DNA of 64,000 nt from Peribacillus frigoritolerans (GTDB taxonomy: Bacteria > Bacillota > Bacilli > Bacillales > DSM-1321): NCBI RefSeq assembly GCF_030676415.1, contig NZ_JAUUTW010000020.1:39246-103245 (forward strand), read 5' to 3'. Shown piece by piece: positions 9,395 through 18,290 of the stretch. The notes under the pieces are model-generated. The model did not search any database. It saw only the letters and a list, made by a program, of their open reading frames with translations, and was not told the origin of the DNA. Positions within the stretch are counted from its first letter, which is position 1. The number at the start of each line of letters is the position of its first letter. A program made the translations under genes and the position numbers.

Positions 9395-9531
9395 GATAAA
9401 TAAATAGAAGGAGTATGTCTTGAAAAAAGATTAATCAAACATGCCCTTATAATATTTAATTGGATTATTCTTTTATAAAATGATTGATCATTTTTGATAA
9501 TGAACTAACGCACCCGTTACTTGAATTAGAA
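9395..9531 (+). repeat. Type-2 modular repeat (long hairpin plus joint)
   Basis: A hairpin whose loop reads TTGAAAAAAGATTAATCAAA, then AATTGGATTATTC and finally the joint AACTAACGCACCCGTTACTT. It lies between the two small membrane-protein genes. The same architecture is found at 28172-28310 and 34498-34634. Confidence 0.75.
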
Positions 9532-9537
9532 ATTTAA

Positions 9538-9639
9538 TTAGCTTTTCTTGGTCCTCTTAAAAAATAAATAACCTAAAACACCCAAAACTAACGCTATACC
9601 TCCAAAAACAATAACTTGATATATAATATCCCCTAACAT
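9538..9639 (-). CDS. Small single-pass membrane peptide (33 aa), unknown function
   Basis: The ATG at 9639 is preceded by AGGAGG eight bases upstream. The product begins MLGDIIYQVIVFGG, has one helix (about 7-27) and a basic end (FFKRTKKS). The design (short exposed N-terminus, one helix, Lys/Arg tail) repeats that of the 51-residue gene at 9166-9321, so the two may be related or work together. No family is recognised. Confidence 0.55.
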   Translation of the reverse strand: MLGDIIYQVIVFGGIALVLGVLGYLFFKRTKKS

Positions 9640-9683
9640 AACCTGTTCCTCCTATTCAAAAAACATTTTCCTAAATCTATATA

Positions 9684-9919
9684 CTAAATTTTCCCTAAAT
9701 AGGTTTCAACTGAAATAGCTACTTTTTGAGAAAAAAGAATTACTTCATTCAAACTCTTTCCATCAACTTCACTGAATTCTTGGTAATGTGTTTTGGGAAC
9801 AACTAAAACGTGTCCTTTATTTATTGGGAATTTATCTATAAAGCAACTAACTCGTTTTCATATATTATGTAGGCTTCAGCTTTTTTATGGATAATCTCAC
9901 AAAAGATGCAAGTTTTCAC
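9684..9919 (-). pseudogene. HIT-family protein, frameshifted and truncated
   Basis: The N-terminus CIFCEIIHKKAEAYIIYE is typical of HIT (histidine triad) nucleotide hydrolases. Reading breaks at ELVAL-stop near 9846 and resumes one frame over as FIDKFPINKGHVLVVPKTHY. One base is missing between the halves. The product then stops after about 80 residues, before the His-x-His-x-His-x-x active-site motif. Both the frameshift and the loss of the catalytic triad point to a dead gene. Confidence 0.75.
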
Positions 9920-9966
9920 CCTCCTTTTTCCTCAATAAGAATCATTTCTATTTTCTTATTGAACTC

Positions 9967-10040
9967 TCCTGCCCCTTTAGCTCTATAAGAAAAAAGCGAC
10001 ACTTCATTATTGAAGTATCGCACCTTTAGTTATTTAACTT
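9967..10040 (+). repeat. Joint-hairpin modular repeat
   Basis: CTCCTGCCCCTTTAGCTCTA is the left joint. A hairpin follows, GCGACACTTCA with TGAAGTATCGC, then the right joint GCACCTTTAGTTA. The stem sequence differs from every other copy while the joints are shared. Confidence 0.75.
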
Positions 10041-10216
10041 ACTGTTTAAATAAGGCGAACCAGCAGGAGGTTGTTCTTTAACCTTCTTACGGATTGGCTT
10101 ATGACCTCTAGCCCCTAGCACAGGAGTTAGAGAACTGTCTAACATTTACAAAGATATAATTTCTGATAGGATAAAAAATATTAAACCTTCTCAGAGTGAA
10201 AGTTAACGTCTTTCGC

Positions 10217-10696
10217 TTACAGATCTAAGTCCTGCTTTGGTCCATTATAATCTTGCAGATTGGAGCTTTGATTCTGTTGGTTCTGACTGCTATTGTCATT
10301 GCCGTTCTTATTGAACATCTGCTGAATCTTATCTACTGCTTGAGGAGCAAGATCGAGTATCTTTTCATATAAATGCGTGCTTTCATCAAGATGAACCATT
10401 TTCACCTCATTGGAATTCACAATTAAGAAGGCAATTGGGGTAATGGAAACACCGCCTCCGCTTCCTCCACCGAAAGGTTGTCCCTTTGATTGTCCTTGAC
10501 CGCTGCTACTTGAATCTCCATCAAGCATAAATTCGCTTCCACCTGCTGCAAATCCGAAACCAACCTTAGAAACAGTTAATATCACACTGCCATCGGGGGT
10601 TTCAACAGGGTCTCCTATAATAGTGTTAACATCAATCATTTCTTTCAGATTTTCCATAGCAGTTGTCATTAGCCCTTGAATTGGATGGTCAGACAT
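10217..10696 (-). CDS. gerW: GerW-family (YtfJ) sporulation protein
   Basis: 159 residues. The N-terminus HPIQGLMTTAMENLKEMIDV is followed by VNTIIGDPVETPDGSVILTVSKVGFGFAAGGSEF, a Gly/Ser/Gln-rich linker, and GGVSITPIAFLIVNSNEVKMV, then an Asn/Gln-rich acidic tail. This matches B. subtilis YtfJ/GerW, a forespore protein needed for proper germination with L-alanine. A ribosome site (AGGAGGAG) lies just upstream of the ATG. It is a single gene here, whereas in B. subtilis ytfJ follows ytfI, so the neighbourhood has been rearranged. The promoter (expected sigma-F type) was not identified with confidence. Confidence 0.92.
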   Translation of the reverse strand: MSDHPIQGLMTTAMENLKEMIDVNTIIGDPVETPDGSVILTVSKVGFGFAAGGSEFMLDGDSSSSGQGQSKGQPFGGGSGGGVSITPIAFLIVNSNEVKMVHLDESTHLYEKILDLAPQAVDKIQQMFNKNGNDNSSQNQQNQSSNLQDYNGPKQDLDL

Positions 10697-11274
10697 ATAC
10701 TTCTCCTCCTTTTCTATACAGATTTTGATTTATCATAAGATAGGGCAGAAAGCGGTTTAGTTTTAAAATTCGACCGTCCACCTTTCCAAAATTTAATCAG
10801 TTTAATTCCTGATAACAGCATGCCCGATTCGAAATTGAAAAATACATGTAAGAGATGTTTGTGAAACAACAGCTTGAAAGTGAGGAGAAATCGTGATATC
10901 TGGAACCGCCTTCAATTTTGCATTTTGGTTTGTAGTGTTGACTTAAAATAAAGTCTGATCAAAATTAACATCCAATCCTTAATTTTTGGTTTACTTTACC
11001 ATAAAACCCTATAATTTTAATCATAATCTAATCATTTGCCATTAACAGCAAATCTTCTTTACTGATTCCATAATTCACGAATATGACTACCATTATGTAA
11101 TGACCATCATATACCTGGTTATGTCTAATTTTTGATAACTTATACAAAGAAACAACTGGATTCTGACTAGACCTCGTTCCCTTATTCCAGAGAATTCTCT
11201 TTTCCCGATTTTCACATATTTCTTGCTATAAGAGGGAATTTTATTTGTATCTATAATTTAAGGAGATAAATTTT
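10697..11274. other. Intergenic region without a recognisable gene
   Basis: This 578-base AT-rich gap separates divergent gerW and the PAP2 phosphatase gene. It should hold both promoters. I see no open frame with a ribosome site, no repeat module and no clear hairpin. Confidence 0.5.
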
Positions 11275-11790
11275 ATGAACTACAAAGTATTTAAGTCAAT
11301 CAATCAACTTTCTAGAAATTGTTCTCCAATTGATTTGCTGATGATATTGATCTCAAATAAAATTCGTTATGTGTTTATTTTTGTTTTGATTTTCATGTGG
11401 TTTAGAAATGATTCTTACAAAAAAGTGTCTTGCAACGCGGTGATAGCTGTGGGGGTAACTTTGTTTATTAACACTTTGATTAAATTGTTTTATTTTAAAC
11501 CACGTCCGTTTGTGAAACGTCGGTTAGGCTTACTCATTCCTTCAAAAATGGATTCTTCATTTCCAAGTAAACATACTCTTATTGTATTTGCTATATCTAC
11601 TTCTATTTTTCTTTATGACCGTGTCCTTGGTTCAATCATGTGGGTATTATCTGTGTTGACGGGCTTCTCACGTATTTGGGTAGGACATCATTATCCATCT
11701 GATATTATCGGAAGTGCCTTTATTGCCACCATGACCAGTATCATATTAGATAAAATTGCTCGCTGCGTAAATTATTTTGCCCGTCAATAG
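11275..11790 (+). CDS. PAP2-superfamily membrane phosphatase, undecaprenyl-diphosphatase-like
   Basis: 171 residues with several membrane helices and the three-part phosphatidic acid phosphatase signature: KLFYFKPRPF (about 72-82), SFPSKHTLIVF (about 98-108) and SRIWVGHHYPSDIIG (about 133-147). The catalytic His residues are present. The usual glycine/aspartate of PSGH/PSDH is Lys here. The length and layout match BcrC/YwoA-type enzymes, which recycle undecaprenyl pyrophosphate outside the membrane and give bacitracin resistance. A lipid phosphatase of other specificity cannot be excluded. The ribosome site AAGGAG is weakly spaced before the ATG. Confidence 0.82.
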   Translation: MNYKVFKSINQLSRNCSPIDLLMILISNKIRYVFIFVLIFMWFRNDSYKKVSCNAVIAVGVTLFINTLIKLFYFKPRPFVKRRLGLLIPSKMDSSFPSKHTLIVFAISTSIFLYDRVLGSIMWVLSVLTGFSRIWVGHHYPSDIIGSAFIATMTSIILDKIARCVNYFARQ

Positions 11791-11890
11791 CAGCTATTTT
11801 TTAGTTGAAATCATGTGGGATTATTATTTGTTTTTATACAGGAATCAGTCTTTTACCAAAAGAAATTTCAGATTTTACTGATTCCAATTT

Positions 11891-11935
11891 CTTCACATAA
11901 AATGCCCACATTGAAGTGGGCATTTTTATGTGAAG
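11891..11935. terminator. Bidirectional terminator between convergent genes
   Basis: Long hairpin: CTTCACATAAAATGCCCAC pairs with GTGGGCATTTTTATGTGAAG around a 6-base loop. It lies between the PAP2 gene (+) and the hypothetical gene at 11951 (-). Confidence 0.85.
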
Positions 11936-11950
11936 AAATTCATTTGTTTG

Positions 11951-12226
11951 TTAAAGGATTTTTGTCAGGTCCTTTGAAAACTCTGTTATAGCAGCAGCGT
12001 TTGGCATTCGGCCAGCTGTTTGCGTTCGAATATTATTCATTACATTTTGAACAGGACGCAGCATATTTCTGTTTCGATTTCTTCCTAATCCGTAAGCAGC
12101 TGCACTAACTCCTAGACCTAATAAAGACGCCCACATCATACCTCTATTATTTCTTGTTCTGCCAAACATCTTTAACATGTTTTGCCTTCTCCCTGTATTT
12201 AAAAGCGCTGGTATCCAGTTATTCAT
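11951..12226 (-). CDS. Small basic protein with one hydrophobic segment, unknown function
   Basis: 91 residues. The product begins MNNWIPALLNTGRRQNMLK, has a hydrophobic stretch MMWASLLGLGVSAAAYGLG (about residues 30-48), then an Arg/Asn-rich region and a short amphipathic tail. The general look is that of small Bacillaceae proteins annotated as DUF3918/YrzQ-like, but the match is only by overall style. It is flanked by the terminator at 11891-11935 and by IS110 copy 2 upstream. Confidence 0.55.
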   Translation of the reverse strand: MNNWIPALLNTGRRQNMLKMFGRTRNNRGMMWASLLGLGVSAAAYGLGRNRNRNMLRPVQNVMNNIRTQTAGRMPNAAAITEFSKDLTKIL

Positions 12227-12717
12227 TTTCAGACACTTCCTCTATATAAAATTTGGAAAGTGAAATTTTCCCCTTCCATCATCCAATATTTGCTTTTAGG
12301 GGGTTGATGATGCTGGCAATGTTTTGATATGGACTTAAATTTCAGTAAACCAAATTCGATAAAGTATTTAAACTGATTAAGATATAAGAATAGAAACATT
12401 TTACAGATAAATAAAAAAAGTAATAGGAGCCACAATTACATTGATTTTTTGCCTGTTGTTTCCGGTTGTCATATCAATTTCTTACTCCTTCCGTATTTTA
12501 CTCGTTTTCAAAACTAACCTTTTTTACTATTTTATATATGAAATTCCTTCTTAAACTTACCTCCCTCAATAAACTAAACACAATCTCACGATTGCTCTAG
12601 AATTCTTAGGATTTCATAGTCATATCATTAACCGTTATCTATGTAAGCTCGGCATTACTCCTCTAGGATAGGGATTTATCGAAAAAAGTGTATGCTAAAC
12701 TAGCCAATTATAGGAAA

Positions 12718-12945
12718 AAATTGGTTTAAGAAATGTTATGATCGCACTTTAGGATATCCACATGTCTCATGGAGGTCAACCCTCCCATGTCTCACAGAGT
12801 CGATGCTCCTACATTCCTTCGTTCAACCTTTCCATGAGGTGGATGTCGGTCATGCTGCCCCACAGGATCTAAGCCCTTACGTTAGTTGCTTTGCCGACTA
12901 ATCCGTGCTTCACTTTTAAATAAATGTTAATTAAATGACCGTGTA
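12718..12945 (-). ncRNA. Candidate bridge/seek RNA segment of IS110 copy 2
   Basis: The same non-coding segment as in copy 1, with only a few substitutions. The terminus-like CATGCTGCCCC (12851-12861, plus strand), the joint-like ACGTTAGTTG (12879-12888) and the GGAGG hairpin are all unchanged. So the RNA segment is conserved although the copy's transposase is dead; it could still be used by the intact copy's enzyme (inference). Confidence 0.45.
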
Positions 12946-12964
12946 ACCATTAAAATTCAATGAA

Positions 12965-14258
12965 CTATGCGACTGTTTGATGGACTACAAATGTTGCCAT
13001 ATGAGGGATATCCTTTAACATCTTGTCTTCTTGAAACGTAAATTGTTTTTTACCGATTGAAAATAGAATTCGAATAAGCTTGTTACACAAGGCTATCAGA
13101 GATTGCATTTTCTTTAAGGGATTGTGGGAACGTGTTGTGTAATATATATGAAGAGCTTTAAAAGCCTTGTTCTTTGCCACCAGTATCATGGCTGCCCGGA
13201 ATAAGAGAGCCCTCAATTTCTTTCGTCCCCGTTTAGTAATCTTGGTCTGACCTTTGTGCTTTCCGGATGTGTTTTCTTTTAAACTTAAACCTGCTAATTT
13301 TACGATTTGGCGAGGATGTTGATAGTCTCTGAGGTCGCCGACCTCTGCGAAAAATCCTGCTACTGTATCTCGACCGATTCCTGACACCTCTAACATCTGT
13401 GTGACACCTGGGATATGGTCTAATAACTGATCTAATTGATGATCTAATTCTTCGAATTTCATTTGAATAAAATCATACTTCTCTAGTAAAGCTCTCAACT
13501 CTAATTTCGCCATAGCTGCCCCTTGACGAATACCAATTGAACGATTGGCTACTTCTTTGAGTGCTCGTATCTTCTTTAAGCCTATACTGCGTTTTACCAC
13601 TTGTCTTAAGGAAAGTAAGAGCTCTTCTTCCGTATAATTTACAAGTTCATGTGGCAAGGCTTCTAGCTTTAGAAAATGAATAGCTGCCTTGCCTTCCCAA
13701 CTTTTGAACACTGTCAAAAATTCGGGAAAGTAACGATCAAGCCAGTTATGAACTTGTCCCTGAACGACCTGTAAGTCAACGTTGAGAAGATCACGAAGTT
13801 TTTTGGCCACTCGGAGTTCTGCATAAATTCTTGTGGAATTGTCGGTTCGGCGTATCTTCCGTCTTTGACTAATTGTGCGATGACTTTTGCATCTTTCACG
13901 TCATTCTTTGTAGGTGAATTATCGTCTAATTCTTTACTTCGTTTAACATGTAGTGGATTGACAGATACGAACTTAATATTATTCTCTTTTAGAAAATGAG
14001 CTAGATTTAACCAGTAGTGACCGGTTGGCTCCATGCCTACAATCACTTGATTTAACTTACACTCTTTAACAAGTTGTTTAATCCAATCTAGAAACGAATG
14101 AAATCCTGCATTCGTATTTTCAAAGAAACACGTTTTACCCAGTTCCAATCCTCTAAAATCCTGTGCTCTCGCGACATGATTGTGCTTGGCTATACTACTC
14201 CGACAATTAAGGTTTCAGAAGTAATTTGAGTGATTTTATGATTTTGGTTATAATTCAT
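12965..14258 (-). pseudogene. IS110-family transposase, two frameshifts
   Basis: Compared with the intact copy, one base is lost near 14194 (TATACTACTCC against TATATCTACTCC), breaking the frame before the RuvC-like domain. A second base is lost near 13832 (ATTCTTGTGG against ATTCCACGTGG), which splits the protein into pieces at 13714-14148 and 12965-13810. Substitutions elsewhere are few, so inactivation is recent. Confidence 0.92.
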
Positions 14259-14388
14259 TGTGAGACCTCCAAATAGATGTTTTGTCCTTTTTTAGCTGGC
14301 CAGCTTAGGACACATTCATCTTATCAAGAGGTCTTTTTTCGTTCAAACCTCATTTTCAGTAATTACAGGAATGCTGCCCCGTTACTTT

Positions 14389-14406
14389 AAGTGAAATGTT
14401 TCACAA
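14389..14406 (-). promoter_or_regulatory. Orphan Rex-like operator
   Basis: On the minus strand this reads TTGTGAAACATTTCACTT, 16 of 18 bases identical to the operator in front of ldh (22954-22971). It lies 10 bases from the end of IS110 copy 2 and about 245 bases upstream of a 48-codon gene, with no fermentative gene beside it. It may be left from a promoter displaced by rearrangement. Confidence 0.4.
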
Positions 14407-14650
14407 TATGTTCTCTTATACAAACAAGAATCTTTTTAATGTTTGTTTCCTTTAGCCTCTATTTGCACGTGTGAAATGAACAAAGCAGCATAAGACATAC
14501 ATATTAAAGTGAACTAGGTAAGCTGATTTTCATAATACATTCCATTTTTCTTCTTTTATTTTGAATATTTCAACTGATTACATTCCTTGCAAAAACAAGA
14601 ATAAGAAGAGGGGCAGGACACAAACTATACTAAGAAGGAGAGTGTATATC

Positions 14651-14797
14651 ATGGATGAAAAGGGTTTAAAACAGAACGCTAGTAATACTTTACGTACGAA
14701 TAAACAGAAAACTTTAGATATAATAGCAAGTGTTGATGAGTTGAAAAAAGAGCATGAACCAGAGTATGTCTTTTTATATTGGGATGAATTGAGATAA
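14651..14797 (+). CDS. Small soluble protein (48 aa), unknown function
   Basis: The ATG at 14651 has AAGAAGGAGAG upstream. A longer frame from 14561 exists but lacks a ribosome site. The product begins MDEKGLKQNASNTLRTNKQK and ends EPEYVFLYWDELR; it is charged, with no hydrophobic segment. No family is recognised. A hairpin (14851-14880) follows. Confidence 0.5.
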   Translation: MDEKGLKQNASNTLRTNKQKTLDIIASVDELKKEHEPEYVFLYWDELR

Positions 14798-14850
14798 GTA
14801 TCTTAAGAAGAGAAATTGAAATGGATATTGGATAGAATAATACCAAAATA

Positions 14851-14962
14851 AAGCAATTCTCCTTATTGAGAATTGCTTTCAATCCAGTAGGATATTCAAG
14901 TAATGCACCCGTTAGCCATCCATGAATCGCAAAAATCGGCGATTCACCACAAAGAATGAAAA
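14851..14962 (+). repeat. Modular repeat: terminator-like hairpin, joint, and second hairpin module
   Basis: AAAGCAATTCTC/GAGAATTGCTTT is followed by the joint AATGCACCCGTTAGCCAT. Then comes a second hairpin, GAATCGC with GCGATTC, ending CACCACAAAGAATGAAAAT. The second module recurs at 18361-18417 with compensating stem changes. Confidence 0.75.
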
Positions 14963-15035
14963 TGGTTAGGAAGTGTCAATACTGATATTGACCTTAATCC
15001 AGTCAACCCTAATCTATCTATAGGCTAATTTATTA

Positions 15036-15127
15036 ACGCTCTCCTCTTTTTTAAACGATTGAGTAGGGTCTTCTTAAGTATTGTCATTTTTCATTTTTAA
15101 ATAAACTTATTTTCATGGTAGTTCTAT
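15036..15127 (-). repeat. Copy 1 of a 90-base dispersed sequence
   Basis: About 90% identical to 23087-23177, for example TTAAACGATTGAGTAGGGTC against TAAAACGATTGAGCAGGGTC, followed by the shared TTCTTAAGTATTGTCATTTT. A diverged third copy lies at 18602-18740. It is not part of the joint-type family. Confidence 0.7.
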
Positions 15128-15136
15128 AAGGTATTA

Positions 15137-15685
15137 CTACTTATTCCAATCCTTAGCTAACATACCGAAAACAATATGGTCAACATAATGGTCATACAAC
15201 CATTCTGCTTGTCTTATACAACCTTCACTAACAAAACCCAATCTTTCGGGAATTCCTCTACTTTTATTATTCTCCTCAGCAACCCTAATTTCAACTTTAT
15301 CTAGTTTCAATTCATTAAATGCATAATCAGTCAATGCCTTAGCTACTCTTGTCATAATTCCATTTCCTTGATATTCTTCTCCGAGCCAATAACCAATATA
15401 TGCAGTTTTATTTGACCAATTTATTTGGTTATAACCTGCTACACCAACAATTTGTCCCTTATACATAATAACTGTATTGAAACTCTTGTTTTCAGCGAAA
15501 CCTTTTAAACAAATATTAATGAACCCTTTTGTATCTTCAAGTTTTGTTGTATTATCCAGCCAAGGAAGCCATTCTCGTAGATATTCTCTGGATTGATCTG
15601 TTATTTCGAAAACTCTTTCTGCATCCTTTAATTCTAACAGTTTCAATGATAACTCCCCATCAATCTTATGTAAGAACATACTCAT
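15137..15685 (-). CDS. GNAT acetyltransferase, RimL/YdaF-like
   Basis: 182 residues with the RimJ/RimL N-acetyltransferase pattern: LSLKLLELKDAERVFEI at the N-terminus, YLREWLPWLD, the acetyl-CoA loop YWLGEEYQGNGIMT (about 98-111), then NKSRGIPERLGFVSEGCIRQ. In canonical members the last motif reads N-x-x-S-x-x-x-x-E-K-LGF; here it is GIPERLGF, a mild variant. Family members acetylate N-terminal alanine or serine of ribosomal proteins, or polyamines and drugs. The substrate cannot be told. GGGGG precedes the ATG. It is a lone gene. Confidence 0.85.
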   Translation of the reverse strand: MSMFLHKIDGELSLKLLELKDAERVFEITDQSREYLREWLPWLDNTTKLEDTKGFINICLKGFAENKSFNTVIMYKGQIVGVAGYNQINWSNKTAYIGYWLGEEYQGNGIMTRVAKALTDYAFNELKLDKVEIRVAEENNKSRGIPERLGFVSEGCIRQAEWLYDHYVDHIVFGMLAKDWNK

Positions 15686-15761
15686 CCCCCTGATTTTTCT
15701 ATTGGTTTATTTTGTATATTACCATATATGATTAATAGATAAATCACTTGTTTATTATGGA

Positions 15762-15900
15762 GCTAACCTGCCCCGATAGTTCCATAAGGAAAAGAGCTGC
15801 CGAAGCAACTCTCTTGTTTAAGTAAAGCACCCGTTAGTTCCGTAATAAAAAGGTTACCGCAGCAACCTCCCTTATTAAAGTAAAGCGCCTGTTAGTTTAA
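15762..15900 (+). repeat. Tandem modular repeat: three joints and two hairpins
   Basis: Joint 1 is CTAACCTGCCCCGATAGTTC. Hairpin 1 is GAGCTGC with GCAACTC. Joint 2 is AAAGCACCCGTTAGTTCCGT. Hairpin 2 is AGGTTACCGC with GCAACCT. Joint 3 is AAAGCGCCTGTTAGTTTAA. This copy shows most clearly that the joints are the constant part and the hairpins the exchangeable part. Confidence 0.8.
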
Positions 15901-16167
15901 AATCTATCTCCAAGTAACTTGTTTTTAACATAGAACTTAACGCTAAATCCTCCAGGCACTTCTTCGTAGAAAGTATACCTGTGTAAGTGTTATAAGGTTT
16001 TTCCTATCACTGAATGGAGGGGCCCCCTTTTTTATTTAATAATTTCATTTGTGCCCCAGCTAAAAAGTAGAATTTATCTTTACTTTATTTATCTGTATAT
16101 AGTAGGAACACATATGCATCTATACAAGTGAATACAATGTAAAAATCTATTCACTGGAGGAGAAGAG

Positions 16168-17640
16168 ATGCCTAATAACATAAATTATCAATTAACGACT
16201 CAACAAATGATTAGCATTATTAGAAATGGTCTTAAAAAGTCGCAAGTTCCCAAACATATTACTATTGTTGGCGCAGGACTAGCAGGACTGGTTGCGGCTT
16301 CTCTTTTACAGGAGGCCGGGCACAACGTCACAATCCTTGAAGCAAACAACAGGGTAGGCGGACGTGCCTATACCATACGCTCCCCCTTTAGTAATGGGCT
16401 TTATTTTAACCTAGGCCCAATGCGTATTCCTGATGTTCATTTTTTGACCTTAGAGTATATTAAAAAATTCGGGCTAACCCTAAACCTGTTTATTAACCGA
16501 ACTCCAATGGATATTCTTTATCTCAATGGAATCAAAACACGTCTTAACATTTTTGAACGTTCTCCTGGTATTCTAAACTTTCCCGTTGCCCCAAATGAAA
16601 GAGGTAAAAGCGCAGAGGATCTGGTGAAATTAGCTACACAGCCAATTCTTGATTTTATTAAACAAGACCCCACGAGAAATTGGCATCTCGTAGAAAAAGA
16701 ATTTAAAAACTACTCACTAGGTACTTTCTTAAACTCTTACCATTATCAATATGGAACGACTTTTTCAGATGGCGCGGTTGATATGATCGGTGTACTCCTT
16801 GACTTAGAAGCATATATGGGGATGTCATTTATTGAAGTTTTGCGAGAAGAGGCGTCCTTCAGAGCAAATCGTTTCTATGAGATAACCGGTGGTATGGATC
16901 TGCTGCCAAAGGCATTTCTCCCGCAATTAAAAGAAGTTATTATGTTCAATCAAAGGATGACGAAAATTGTCCAACATAACAACAGAGTAACCATCCATTC
17001 CACCCATCAGCACACCTTAGAGGATTCCACCATTACTGGTGATCTTGCCATCATAACTCTCCCCTTTACAGTGTTACGATTTGTGAAAGTTGAACCATAC
17101 CATTCTTTTTCCTATTATAAACGGAGAGCTATTCGTGAACTGAACTATATGAGCGCAACAAAAATCGGAATCGAGTTTAAAAGCAGGTTTTGGGAAAGAC
17201 ACCATCAATATGGTGGTAAATCCATAACTGACCTTCCGATTCGATTCACTTATTACCCAAGTCAGGGGATTGGTACAAAAGGACCTGCTGTGGTTTTGGC
17301 AAGCTATACATGGGCGGATGAGGCTTTAACATGGAACGGTCTATCCAACGAAAAACGCATTCAATATGCTTTAAAGAACTTAGCTGAAATTTACGGAGAC
17401 CAAGTCTATTCTGAGTTTGTGTCAGGAACTTCCTTTAGTTGGGTCGATAATGAATATTCCTCTGGAGCTTTCACTGCTTTTGAACCGAGTCAGGAAACCG
17501 AGTTGTATCCTTATATGCCTATACCTGAAGGAAGAGTGCACTTTGCCGGTGAACATACTTCACTTACCCACGGTTGGATGCAAGGGGCGATTGAATCTGG
17601 AGTACGGGTTGCATATGAAGTGAATGACTTGAAAAAGTAA
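16168..17640 (+). CDS. Flavin monoamine oxidase / L-amino-acid oxidase-like protein
   Basis: 490 residues. The FAD-binding start [17 protein letters not shown] is followed by the acidic ribose residue and GG-doublet in [13 protein letters not shown] (about residues 56-71). Next is [10 protein letters not shown], the substrate domain, and the C-terminal FAD motif [22 protein letters not shown] (about 455-476). This is the layout of L-amino-acid and monoamine oxidases, which give a keto acid or aldehyde plus ammonia and H2O2. No signal peptide is seen, so it is cytoplasmic. CTGGAGGAG precedes the ATG. It has no operon partners and its substrate is unknown. Confidence 0.87.
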   Translation: MPNNINYQLTTQQMISIIRNGLKKSQVPKHITIVGAGLAGLVAASLLQEAGHNVTILEANNRVGGRAYTIRSPFSNGLYFNLGPMRIPDVHFLTLEYIKKFGLTLNLFINRTPMDILYLNGIKTRLNIFERSPGILNFPVAPNERGKSAEDLVKLATQPILDFIKQDPTRNWHLVEKEFKNYSLGTFLNSYHYQYGTTFSDGAVDMIGVLLDLEAYMGMSFIEVLREEASFRANRFYEITGGMDLLPKAFLPQLKEVIMFNQRMTKIVQHNNRVTIHSTHQHTLEDSTITGDLAIITLPFTVLRFVKVEPYHSFSYYKRRAIRELNYMSATKIGIEFKSRFWERHHQYGGKSITDLPIRFTYYPSQGIGTKGPAVVLASYTWADEALTWNGLSNEKRIQYALKNLAEIYGDQVYSEFVSGTSFSWVDNEYSSGAFTAFEPSQETELYPYMPIPEGRVHFAGEHTSLTHGWMQGAIESGVRVAYEVNDLKK

Positions 17641-17689
17641 ATTAGGAAAAATAGATAAATTAGGACTGTTATAGAAATTTTTTATTCAA

Positions 17690-17770
17690 CTAAACTGCCC
17701 CTTTAGTTGCGTAAAGAAAAAGCTGCCTTAAAGACAGCTCCGATCTTCAGCTAACGCACCCGTTAGCTTA
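17690..17770 (+). repeat. Joint-hairpin modular repeat
   Basis: CTAAACTGCCCCTTTAGTTG, hairpin AGCTGCCTTAAAGACAGCT, then CAGCTAACGCACCCGTTAGC. It lies between convergent genes, so the hairpin could end transcription from either side. It is almost identical to the copy at 18291. Confidence 0.8.
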
Positions 17771-17785
17771 ATATTTCTCTATTCT

Positions 17786-18195
17786 TTATTTCTGTTCATT
17801 AAGTTTGAAAATAGTGGATAATGTTTCACCGTCTTTCCCTTCCAAAACGCTCCATACCTGCTTTTCATCCTGCACGTCTGCGGAGCCAGTTTCGTTGAAC
17901 CACACCTTATATTTCTGCCCTTCCTTGTTATTTTGGTCTATAAACCAAAATACAGCATCTTCTTTGCTACTTTTATCAACTGATACTGTTTTATCCCATT
18001 TGACATCTGCTATAATGTTTTCAATCTTTTTGACATTACCTTTATCCAATACAGCTCGTCTATCACTTAATCCACCGTACTCTACTATTTGATAGCCAAC
18101 GTCTTTTGTCTCAGGAGAACGTTAGAGGAACTTGAACATCCCCCTAACGCCACAATGATAACAAGCAAACTGAAACTCCATAATAATTTCCTCAT
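17786..18195 (-). pseudogene. Lipoprotein gene with a frameshift near the N-terminus
   Basis: The ATG at 18195, preceded by AGAGGTG, opens a typical lipoprotein signal (MRKLLWSFSLLVIIVALGGC, lipobox LGGC). About 25 codons in, near 18112-18127, the frame must shift to continue as SPETKDVGYQIVEYGGLSD and into the well-formed domain VKKIENIIADVKWDKTVS...VWSVLEGKDGETLSTIFKL. So the signal peptide and the mature domain are no longer in one frame. The cause is either a real one-base change or a sequencing slip. The mature part is a small unknown lipoprotein domain. Confidence 0.7.
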
Positions 18196-18290
18196 ACTCA
18201 CACCTCTTTTTCCCAATTGTACCATTCATAAACAGTGTTGATTGAGGAATTTCTGTTTTTTATCAACTCTATTTTTCACTTTTTGTTAAA

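Larger units (their letters stand above)
12560..14379 (-). mobile_element. IS110-family insertion sequence, copy 2 (transposase broken)
   Basis: Nearly identical to 7172-8992 over its full length of about 1,820 bases, with the same ends (CCTCCCTCAATAAAC and AATGCTGCCC). The transposase has two one-base deletions. The right flank reads CCGTTACTTTAAG and the left flank CTTAAACTTAC, which together resemble the two halves of a joint module. This indicates insertion into that module. Confidence 0.9.

Noticed and set aside
10026..10145. A 39-codon minus-strand frame (MLDSSLTPVLGARGHKPIRK...)
   Set aside because: No ribosome site, and its 3' end is made of the joint repeat. It may be a relic but cannot be supported as a gene.
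12229..12435. A 68-codon minus-strand frame rich in Leu and Phe
   Set aside because: AT-rich composition explains it; no ribosome site and no family pattern.
15762..15900. Repeat-spacer pattern that could suggest a CRISPR array
   Set aside because: Only three short joints are in tandem. The spacers are self-complementary hairpins, similar modules are scattered across 30 kb, and no cas genes are present.
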